In this document: one piece after another, positions 40,415 through 46,920 of the stretch
Layout: every line of letters begins with the position of its first letter
Numbering within the stretch: position 1 is the stretch's first letter
NCBI RefSeq assembly: GCF_042678145.1
Contig: NZ_JBHUDG010000051.1
Span: 124,001 to 188,000, forward strand
Source of the DNA: Pseudopedobacter beijingensis
Lineage (GTDB): Bacteria; Bacteroidota; Bacteroidia; Sphingobacteriales; Sphingobacteriaceae
Length of the DNA: 64,000 nucleotides
Direction of reading: 5' to 3'
Notes under the pieces: generated by a model
What the model was told of the DNA's origin: nothing
Databases searched by the model: none
Seen by the model: only the letters and a program-made list of their open reading frames with translations
Made by a program: the position numbers and the translations under genes

Positions 40415-42250
40415 ATGAACAGATTACAGTTTTTAGCTTCTACAGTCTTAGGATTTTTTAATCCGCCAAAAAAACAAGAACCAGAAATCAAATATATGAA
40501 AAGGGTTAACGATACTTTAATAGAACTACTGGACAGCCACACCAACGAATATGTAACTTTTTCAAAGGTTACAAAATACGCTGATGGCTCCGCTATGAAT
40601 GATGCCAAATGTGATGGTGTCATTTATAGGAAATTAGGGAGTGAGTATTTTAAAAGGAATTTTACAGGGCCGGTAAATGTTAAGTGGTTTGGTGCTAAGG
40701 GGGATGGGGTCACGGATGATAGTCTTGCTGTTCAAAATGCATCTAAATATGGGGGCGAACTATATTTTACTGCGGGGACTTACGTATTTAATGCATCTTT
40801 TAATCAAAAAATAGTCATCTGTGGCGAAGGGAGCGAAAGAACTATATTAAAACCTTTTGATATTACTAAAGCTATAATTACCTACACATCGAAAGGTCCT
40901 TATTGGACTTACCATTCTGAAATTAGAAATGTTTCCTTTGCATCAGAAAATAAAACTGGGGTTGGATTTGCGTTTTCAAAAACCAATTTTTCCGATTACG
41001 AGATAGGAGATGAATATTCTAATAATGTTAAATTTTATGGATGTAGGTTTCTTGGATTAGAAAAAGGAGTGCAATTTACATACGGAAACATTGGGACTGA
41101 ATTCTATAGTTGTGGGTGGACTCTTTGTAAATATGGTGTGTATTGTGTCAGTAATAAATTTGGTGCAATAATGCATGCCGGTAATAAATATTTTTATGGT
41201 GGTCAAATAGATAGTTGTGATGTAGGTGTCTATATTCATAACACAGCAATTGGATTCGGTGGTTTTTCTATTACAGATACTATTTTAGAATACAATAAGA
41301 TTAATTTTTATTGTTACTCAACGAATACCTATGCTGGGCCTGTATCATTTATGAATATTTGGAATGAGGGTAGCGGATCTGTTGCTTTTACTGATCCAGT
41401 CAGTATTGATAACTGGGACGGTAACCTAAGAACACAAGTAAATGTTTTGCCGAGGTCGTTTATGTTTGAAGGATACAACTCAAACTATACTTTTTACGGA
41501 GGAACAATTTCAGATATCTTAGTTACAGCACTAAATAGCCAGGTTTTAATTAATGGTTCTCAAGCAGAAAGATATTCCGGAGTCGGTGCTGCTCCTTCAG
41601 ATGTTGATATTACTTCTGAGATAATATTCGAAAACTGTGTATCCTATGCAGGGTTCCCTATAGGTAATAACATTACATTAATAAATCCTAATACCAGTTT
41701 AAAAGATATTAATGGGAATGTACGCTCCTCAATAGCTCGAGGGTTAGTGATAAAGAACAGACTTATTTCGCAATCGTTAAATTATCCTAAAATATCTAAA
41801 CCTCTAAATGTTGTAACGAATTTAGGTGCTGGTTCTTTTAATTCCAACGGTACGCTTGTTTCAGACGGAATATTAAATGATTTATGTAATGAGTATTTGG
41901 TAGATTTTTCCAATTCATCTCAATTACTAAGACTATTAGGATCTGAAATTACAGTTAATGTAAATGAATGGATTGTTATGACATGCGGAGTGAAACTGAT
42001 ATCAGGATCTCTCAATATAAAATTTTGGAACCGAAGTAGTTTAAAAGCTGCTGAAATAGAGATGCCAAAAACATTCAATAAATGGTTTACAGTTGGTTTT
42101 TTAGGTAAGGTTACAGAGAATGGTGATATTTATATGGATTTTTCAAGTCCGTCTGAAAATATTTTCAGGTTGTCAAATTTTCAAGCCGTAAAATTTGGGA
42201 CAGAGTCGGAAGCTAAGGAGTTTTTAAATTCCAACATATTTATCGTTTAA
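40415..42250 (+). CDS. Spike protein with beta-helix (pectate-lyase-like) domain
   Basis: After a short N-terminus comes the adaptor domain (55-82), then VKWFGAKGDGVTDDSLAVQN, the hallmark start of Pectate_lyase_3-type beta-helices in phage tailspikes. Repeating glycine- and asparagine-rich coils continue to about 410, followed by a C-terminal beta region to 611. Such spikes bind and often cut surface glycans. It is the likely receptor-binding protein of the virion. The active-site residues for glycan cleavage cannot be picked out by eye. Confidence 0.8.
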   Translation: MNRLQFLASTVLGFFNPPKKQEPEIKYMKRVNDTLIELLDSHTNEYVTFSKVTKYADGSAMNDAKCDGVIYRKLGSEYFKRNFTGPVNVKWFGAKGDGVTDDSLAVQNASKYGGELYFTAGTYVFNASFNQKIVICGEGSERTILKPFDITKAIITYTSKGPYWTYHSEIRNVSFASENKTGVGFAFSKTNFSDYEIGDEYSNNVKFYGCRFLGLEKGVQFTYGNIGTEFYSCGWTLCKYGVYCVSNKFGAIMHAGNKYFYGGQIDSCDVGVYIHNTAIGFGGFSITDTILEYNKINFYCYSTNTYAGPVSFMNIWNEGSGSVAFTDPVSIDNWDGNLRTQVNVLPRSFMFEGYNSNYTFYGGTISDILVTALNSQVLINGSQAERYSGVGAAPSDVDITSEIIFENCVSYAGFPIGNNITLINPNTSLKDINGNVRSSIARGLVIKNRLISQSLNYPKISKPLNVVTNLGAGSFNSNGTLVSDGILNDLCNEYLVDFSNSSQLLRLLGSEITVNVNEWIVMTCGVKLISGSLNIKFWNRSSLKAAEIEMPKTFNKWFTVGFLGKVTENGDIYMDFSSPSENIFRLSNFQAVKFGTESEAKEFLNSNIFIV

Positions 42251-42251
42251 C

Positions 42252-42494
42252 ATGCACAAAACACTATTTTCAATATTAGCCGGTACAACCGGTTTTGTTG
42301 GTACGGTAGCCGAATCAACAGCTAATATCGCAGCGGAAGCCGTACAACACGTACAGCCTGCTTTGCAAGATCCCAACACTTACCTTAAAGGCGCAATAGT
42401 ATCTGCATTATTACAGATTGCTCTTAAGCTGATAGATAAGTGGAGCGAAAAACGCAAAGAGAAAAAAGCGGCTAAAGAAGCTGCAAAAGCGTGA
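42252..42494 (+). CDS. Membrane-associated small protein (80 aa)
   Basis: The protein starts with a hydrophobic, small-residue-rich segment (TLFSILAGTTGFVGTVAE). It has a second hydrophobic helix (GAIVSALLQIALKLIDKW) and ends with a very basic tail (SEKRKEKKAAKEAAKA). This layout fits a holin or a membrane-bound virion protein. It lies between the spike and the LPD1 protein. Confidence 0.6.
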   Translation: MHKTLFSILAGTTGFVGTVAESTANIAAEAVQHVQPALQDPNTYLKGAIVSALLQIALKLIDKWSEKRKEKKAAKEAAKA

Positions 42495-42550
42495 CCTATG
42501 AATATAAAAAAACCAATTGCTAAACTTAGCAGTAAAGAAAAAACTTTAGT

Positions 42551-43501
42551 ATGGCGGCCAGTAAGAAAGCAACCAAAAAACCAATCCAAAACAAAAAAAT
42601 AGGAGATCAGGGAGCGTTTACTCCTGCGGGTAGCATGGCAGAAAGGTACTGGAGTCAAAAAGGGATCCGTACTTTTATCAATGCTCCGGTAAAAACCAAT
42701 TTCAATCCTGGTACAGCTGTGCTGTCTAAATTCAAATTAAAAGGTATTGAGTTTGGTAATTGGGTAACCATTGAGGATCGTTGGAATTATCTCAAGCAAC
42801 TTTCTATCAGTCTCAATAACCTCAACAAAGTTTTAGATTTTGGTAATAATATTGGTCTGCAAAACACCTTAACAGTTTCTTTTGGTGCCAGAGGAAAAGG
42901 TCAGGCTTTGGCACATTACGAGCCTCATACAGATGTTATCAATTTGACACGGTATAAAAAAGGTACTCCAGATGCTTTAAAAGAAGTCATGTTTACGCTA
43001 TCCGGCGGCTTTGGTTCCTACGCACATGAATACGGCCACTTCTTAGACTACTTCTTTGGAAAGTATATACACCAGGATAAAAGTTCACCATCTTTAAGCA
43101 ATGGTAGATCTGTGCGGCCGGTTATAGAGAACAATTATAAATCCGGATCATTACGCTATTTAATGTTTAACGTAATGGATACTATTATGTGGAAGCCAGG
43201 CAAACCCAAACTGGAAAAAAACGGTGTAATTTACGAACGTAACTCCATGACGCTGTATTACAAAAAGCTGCGTACCCTTTTTGCATTGGACGAATACTGG
43301 TTGCGTAATAACGAGATTTTCGCCAGGGCTTTCGAGCAATATATTTTGTACAAACTCAAACAAAAACGCTTGAAAGATCCGTTTCTTTCTCAGGTTAAAT
43401 ACGACACGGCTGTTTATATGTCTCCAACAGAATTAAAAGCCATTGTCAAACCTATGGATACCCTTATTAAGGCAATGGCTAAGTATGCTAAAATGAAGTA
43501 A
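42551..43501 (+). CDS. LPD1-type HExxH polyvalent-associated protein (316 aa)
   Basis: The protein contains LTVSFGARGKGQALAHYEPH followed by VINLTRYKKG and a zincin motif YAHEYGHFLDY (H159, E160, H163). This matches the LPD1 domain known from large polyvalent proteins of phages and conjugative elements. In those systems it is thought to be a peptidase injected into the cell or acting during entry. Here the domain is stand-alone. The N-terminus is Lys-rich. It is the second HExxH protein of the element. Confidence 0.78.
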   Translation: MAASKKATKKPIQNKKIGDQGAFTPAGSMAERYWSQKGIRTFINAPVKTNFNPGTAVLSKFKLKGIEFGNWVTIEDRWNYLKQLSISLNNLNKVLDFGNNIGLQNTLTVSFGARGKGQALAHYEPHTDVINLTRYKKGTPDALKEVMFTLSGGFGSYAHEYGHFLDYFFGKYIHQDKSSPSLSNGRSVRPVIENNYKSGSLRYLMFNVMDTIMWKPGKPKLEKNGVIYERNSMTLYYKKLRTLFALDEYWLRNNEIFARAFEQYILYKLKQKRLKDPFLSQVKYDTAVYMSPTELKAIVKPMDTLIKAMAKYAKMK

Positions 43502-43502
43502 T

Positions 43503-43670
43503 ATGAAAACTTACACCAGAACCCACAGCAATAAAAAAGCATTAACAAACCACGTTGCCCGTATCCGTAAACGTGGCGGATCTGTAAAGAGTAAAAAAAC
43601 TACTAAAGGCACTAAAATAGTATATGCTTTTGGTAAAGGCAAAAACTCTCAATTAGTTCTATTTTTGTGA
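43503..43670 (+). CDS. Small basic protein (55 aa)
   Basis: A Lys/Arg/Thr-rich protein (MKTYTRTHSNKKALTNHVAR) with a short beta-like C-terminus. It starts 1 bp after the previous stop and is the last rightward gene of the element. A DNA-binding or DNA-condensing role is suggested only by charge. Confidence 0.55.
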   Translation: MKTYTRTHSNKKALTNHVARIRKRGGSVKSKKTTKGTKIVYAFGKGKNSQLVLFL

Positions 43671-43806
43671 CAAAATTAAAATATGTGGCATTCTGTAACA
43701 CAAAAAACAATGTCAATTGCTTTTAAAACAGGTTTGTCACAGAATTACGCTGTCACAGAATATTTTCAGAAATTTAAAAAAACATAGGTTGTGTTTTATT
43801 TTCTTC

Positions 43807-44976
43807 TTAAAGGCTGTCTAGGTTCATGATTAATTTTTTCTTCCTGGCTTCACTAATCTTTATATAAATCATAGTGGTTTTAATCTCAGCATGACCTAAT
43901 AAGCTCATTAACGTTTCTGCATTTCCCCCGGCATCTATAAAGTTGGTAGCAAAAGTATCTCTGGAGCAATGGAATGTAAGACTTCTATTTATTTCCGCTT
44001 TGGCGGCAATAACTTTTAAATTTCTATTTACAACCTGGTCACATATATTTTTAAATATAGCCCCTCTCCTTTTTGTCGGATCTATTAATGTTAGTGCGTA
44101 TTTAGTTAACGGCACAGAAACCACAACTCCAAATCTTTCTCCTTTAATTGTACTGACTGTCAAAACCCTATTTTCTATATCTTCGTAATCCAAGGCATTA
44201 TTATCAGATATTCTCAAACCAGTTTCGCAACTAAACAAAAATTTCCTTAAAATTTCCTGTGGAAAGCTCTCCAGTCTTTTAGATCTATACAATTGTTTCA
44301 GCTTTTTAAGATCTCCAATTTCCAAAGGATCTCTTTTGCCTTTTTTAAACGCTTTTATTTTAAACTGTTCGTATGGGTTTTCTACATTTATTTTATTTCT
44401 GATGGCTTCTTTCAAAAAAGAATTGATAGTTACGTGTACTGCCTGTATAGAATTGTGTCTTAATTTAATATTACTTCTCAGATACTTATCAAATTTCGCT
44501 ATCAATTCGGGATCTATTTCGCTAAACAATACGTTTCCTTTAGTAAAGGTTTCAAAATGTTTTAACCGATTCTTTTTATTCTTATAGGTCTGTAGCTTTA
44601 TAGTATCTGCCATATTAGCTGCTTCTAATTTTGCTTTAGCCCAACTGACAAAATTATCACGGGAAGCATAGTTAAGAAAATCAAGCTTAAAACTTTGATG
44701 TGTTACTTCTCTATCTGCTAAACGATAACGCCTCAATAATTCATTAGCTTTCCCTTTCTCCTTGTTAATTAGGAGATTGAGATCTGTTATTTCTTCATCA
44801 TTCACCCCATCGTATTTAAACTGTTCCTTATCCTTATCAAAAAGTTGAGGATAAAACTCGAGTTCTAAAGAAATCCTCCTGGGTATACGGTCTATTGTTA
44901 ATTGTAGATAAAGACCGGCTTTTCCATTTTTCTTAACATGTTCAAAAAATCTGATGGCATACGAAATTCTTTGCAT
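43807..44976 (-). CDS. Tyrosine recombinase (integrase)
   Basis: The 389-residue integrase has a phage SAM-like N-terminal domain (about 105-200). The catalytic domain has R255 (TGLRISD), H336 and R339 (FHCSRDTFAT), H362 (LLGHAEIKTT) and nucleophile Y371 (MIYIKI). It is the Bacteroidota mobile-element type. It is adjacent to the tRNA-Leu att site and transcribed away from it. A terminator between the tRNA and this gene prevents read-through. The motif TTGAAAACAA recurs in the gap and at the other end. Confidence 0.93.
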   Translation of the reverse strand: MQRISYAIRFFEHVKKNGKAGLYLQLTIDRIPRRISLELEFYPQLFDKDKEQFKYDGVNDEEITDLNLLINKEKGKANELLRRYRLADREVTHQSFKLDFLNYASRDNFVSWAKAKLEAANMADTIKLQTYKNKKNRLKHFETFTKGNVLFSEIDPELIAKFDKYLRSNIKLRHNSIQAVHVTINSFLKEAIRNKINVENPYEQFKIKAFKKGKRDPLEIGDLKKLKQLYRSKRLESFPQEILRKFLFSCETGLRISDNNALDYEDIENRVLTVSTIKGERFGVVVSVPLTKYALTLIDPTKRRGAIFKNICDQVVNRNLKVIAAKAEINRSLTFHCSRDTFATNFIDAGGNAETLMSLLGHAEIKTTMIYIKISEARKKKLIMNLDSL

Positions 44977-44992
44977 AATAAATCCTCCAGCG

Positions 44993-45056
44993 ATTTGAAA
45001 ACAAACCGCTCAAAAAATGATAAAAAAATGAACTTGAAAACAATTTGAAAACAAAA
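44993..45056. repeat. Putative integrase arm-type sites, right end
   Basis: ATTTGAAAACAAAC lies at 44993-45006, with two more TTGAAAACAA copies starting at 45034 and 45045. The first is identical to the copy near the left end. The sites lie between the integrase start and the att core. Confidence 0.55.
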
Positions 45057-45089
45057 AACCGTCTAAACTTAACGTAAAGACGGTTTTTT
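45053..45089. terminator. Terminator between tRNA-Leu and integrase
   Basis: AAAAAACCGTCT pairs with AGACGGTTTTTT around a 13-nt loop. It stops tRNA transcription coming from the right before it enters the integrase gene. Confidence 0.85.
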
Positions 45090-45098
45090 ATATGTAAT

Positions 45099-45111
45099 GT
45101 ACCCGAGAGCA
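45099..45111. repeat. Right attachment-site core within the tRNA 3' end
   Basis: GTACCCGAGAGCA, identical to 23429-23441. On the minus strand it is the last part of the acceptor and T-arm of tRNA-Leu, so integration regenerates an intact tRNA gene. Confidence 0.85.
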
Positions 45112-45182
45112 GATTCGAACTGCCACGCCCGTAAGGCGCCACCCCCTCAAGATGGTGCGTCTACCAATTTCGCCACCCGGGT
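45100..45182 (-). tRNA. tRNA-Leu (anticodon GAG)
   Basis: The complement begins ACCCGGGTGGCGAAATTGGT and continues through the D-loop. The anticodon stem CCATC/GGTGG encloses loop UUGAGGG (anticodon GAG). A variable arm of class II length and a T-arm with GTTCGAATC follow, ending CTCGGGT plus a discriminator A. The acceptor halves ACCCGGG and CTCGGGT pair. CCA is not encoded. The 83-nt length and long variable arm identify a leucine tRNA. It hosts the integrated provirus. Confidence 0.93.
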
Positions 45183-45215
45183 ATTTTGGGCAAATATATA
45201 TTTTATCTGGATAAA

Positions 45216-45980
45216 TTAAATATTTATTTGCAATCCGTCGTAAGCTAAGGAAATATCAGAGGGAAGTTCTTTGGTCACATCTATATATTTTCCTAATCTA
45301 TGGCTTATATGTGTAAAAAAGGTATGCTCGGCCCCAACTTCCTCAGCTAAGTCTATAGCTTCCTGAAAAGTCAAATGCGAAAGATGGTTTTCTTTTTGTA
45401 ATGCATTCAAAACTAAATATTTTGCTCCTGAAAGCTTTACTAATTCCTCCTCAGCTATGGTTTTAACATCAGTCAAATACACAAAATCATTAATTCTAAA
45501 TCCGAGTATAGGTAGTTTATAATGCAGAGCTTCTATAGGAGTAAAAGTTATATCTCCTATGGTAAAAGGTTGATTTTTATCTATTGTATGCAAATTCAAC
45601 AAAGGAATTCCCGGATATTTAAAGTCCAAAAAAACATAAAAAAATTCTCGCTTTAGTGCTGTTTGAACGCTTTCATTAGCATAAATCTCCATTGCCGATT
45701 GCTGTTTGTAATTAAATGCTCTTACATCATCTAACCCTGCTATATGGTCTTTATGTTCATGCGTAAAAACAACGGCATCTAAATTCTGTACATTAGCCCG
45801 TAGCATCTGATACCTAAAATCTGGCCCCGTATCAATAATAACAGTAGTAGTTTCAGATTCTATAAGAATGCTACTCCTCAATCTTTTGTCTTTTTTATTA
45901 TCCGAAAGACAAACTGAGCAATTGCAGGCTATTACCGGCACACCCTGCGAGGTTCCCGTTCCTAAAAATGTTACTCTCAA
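45216..45980 (-). CDS. MBL-fold metallohydrolase, PhnP-like
   Basis: The 254-residue protein has the metal motif THEHKDH (H74, H76, D78, H79) and an N-terminal Cys cluster CNCSVC (C19, C21, C24), as in PhnP-type hydrolases with an extra zinc site. The start MRVTFLGTGTSQGVPVIACN is typical. Relatives cleave cyclic phosphodiesters. Whether it acts on phosphoribosyl cyclic phosphate is unknown, since no phn genes are near. It overlaps the next upstream gene by 4 bp. Confidence 0.85.
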   Translation of the reverse strand: MRVTFLGTGTSQGVPVIACNCSVCLSDNKKDKRLRSSILIESETTTVIIDTGPDFRYQMLRANVQNLDAVVFTHEHKDHIAGLDDVRAFNYKQQSAMEIYANESVQTALKREFFYVFLDFKYPGIPLLNLHTIDKNQPFTIGDITFTPIEALHYKLPILGFRINDFVYLTDVKTIAEEELVKLSGAKYLVLNALQKENHLSHLTFQEAIDLAEEVGAEHTFFTHISHRLGKYIDVTKELPSDISLAYDGLQINI

Positions 45981-46255
45981 AAGCGTAAGGTTGTTTGTTT
46001 AAGTGAGTAATAGAATTGCTTTTGCTTATCAGGAAGCCTACTATCATCATCAATATCTAAACTTTTTACCATTTCAACCAAAGACGATATTTTGCTCTCC
46101 AAATTAGAAAACTTATTAACAATTACCATTTTACTCGTTTCTAAAACACATGAACCTGTTTTAAAATTTCCCTTTTCATATCTAACCTTATACCCCAGTT
46201 CTTTTAAAAGGTTCTCTAATTTATCTAATGTATGATTTGTTATAGGTAAAGACAT
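45977..46255 (-). CDS. Conserved hypothetical protein (92 aa)
   Basis: A small soluble protein (MSLPITNHTLDKLENLLKEL) with a helical N-terminus, a central beta segment and FSNLESKISSLVEMVKSLDI. It is coupled by overlap to the PhnP-like gene and follows the LolA-like gene. It is a familiar Bacteroidota hypothetical in this position, but no function is recognised. Confidence 0.7.
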   Translation of the reverse strand: MSLPITNHTLDKLENLLKELGYKVRYEKGNFKTGSCVLETSKMVIVNKFSNLESKISSLVEMVKSLDIDDDSRLPDKQKQFYYSLKQTTLRF

Positions 46256-46260
46256 GATTA

Positions 46261-46914
46261 TTAACGTAAATCAACAATTTCTACCCCCGGATATTTCGAT
46301 TTATCAAAAGTAAATATAGAAGGAGCTACTTTAACATTAGGCACAAAGTTTTTGATAATGTAGGTGTAGATATTTCCATTCTTATCATAAACAGAAAAAG
46401 AACTAATAAGCTTTGTAGACTTATCTACCACCAGTTTAATCTTAGAAAAAGATTTACTTGTTAATGGCACCAGTTCCAGGTTATGATAATTTTTCCCGTT
46501 TGATTTACTATCACCTACATATAAATATTTAAAACCTTTCTCGTAAAGCGTAAAAATTTGAGCAGGGTTAATAGCATCGGCACTGTTATCTATTTCACTA
46601 ATTTGTACTTCATTGTCTTCTTTCAGATAAGTCCATTGACTTTTACCATCAGAAATTATTTCTTGATTAGGTAATGTAACTTTATATTTATTTAATTTGG
46701 ACTGAACATATAATACTCCCGAATAACTTTGCTGTTCATTAGCCTGCCTGTTTGTAAAAGTGAAAGAGAAATCGCATTTAACAATATCATAACTTCTAAA
46801 CTTTTTACTTACATCTGCTAAAATAGGTTTTGCCTTAGGATCATTTTGGGCACTTGTATTTAATGCTCCCACCATCAATAAAAGCAGGGTCAACATTTTA
46901 TAAACTCTCAACAT
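46261..46914 (-). CDS. LolA-like outer-membrane lipoprotein carrier protein
   Basis: The 217-residue protein has a signal peptide ending near NTSAQ and a LolA/LolB half-barrel (DIVKCDFSFTFTNRQANEQQ, then VTLPNQEIISDGKSQWTYLK). It carries lipoproteins across the periplasm. It is 6 bp downstream of ftsK, the usual Bacteroidota neighbourhood. Confidence 0.87.
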   Translation of the reverse strand: MLRVYKMLTLLLLMVGALNTSAQNDPKAKPILADVSKKFRSYDIVKCDFSFTFTNRQANEQQSYSGVLYVQSKLNKYKVTLPNQEIISDGKSQWTYLKEDNEVQISEIDNSADAINPAQIFTLYEKGFKYLYVGDSKSNGKNYHNLELVPLTSKSFSKIKLVVDKSTKLISSFSVYDKNGNIYTYIIKNFVPNVKVAPSIFTFDKSKYPGVEIVDLR

Positions 46915-46920
46915 ATCTTA

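Larger units (their letters stand above)
23429..45111. mobile_element. Integrated tailless-virus-like provirus (about 21.7 kb)
   Basis: The element is bounded by a 13-bp direct repeat (GTACCCGAGAGCA) at 23429 and 45099, the second copy being the 3' end of a tRNA-Leu gene. It holds an integrase beside the tRNA, a leftward repressor operon, rightward replication genes (24.8-30.7 kb) and rightward virion genes (31.5-43.7 kb). I see no large terminase, portal, tail-tube, tape-measure, relaxase or Tra genes. I do see an A32-like ATPase, a candidate capsid protein, about eight single-span membrane proteins, two lytic enzymes and a spike. The best match is a membrane-containing, tailless dsDNA virus of the PM2/PRD1 kind, but no structure has been compared. 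Confidence 0.82.

Noticed and set aside
42498..42602. A 34-codon frame starting MNIKKPIAKLSSKEK between the holin-like and LPD1 genes
   Set aside because: It overlaps the LPD1 start in another frame and has no clear features; LPD1 translation better explains the DNA.
43683..43787. A 34-codon frame downstream of the last late gene
   Set aside because: It consists largely of the TGTCAC repeat DNA and AT-rich text; a regulatory region is more likely than a gene.
23429..45111. Integrative conjugative element or tailed prophage
   Set aside because: No relaxase, coupling protein, Tra, terminase, portal, tail or capsid-protease genes are seen.
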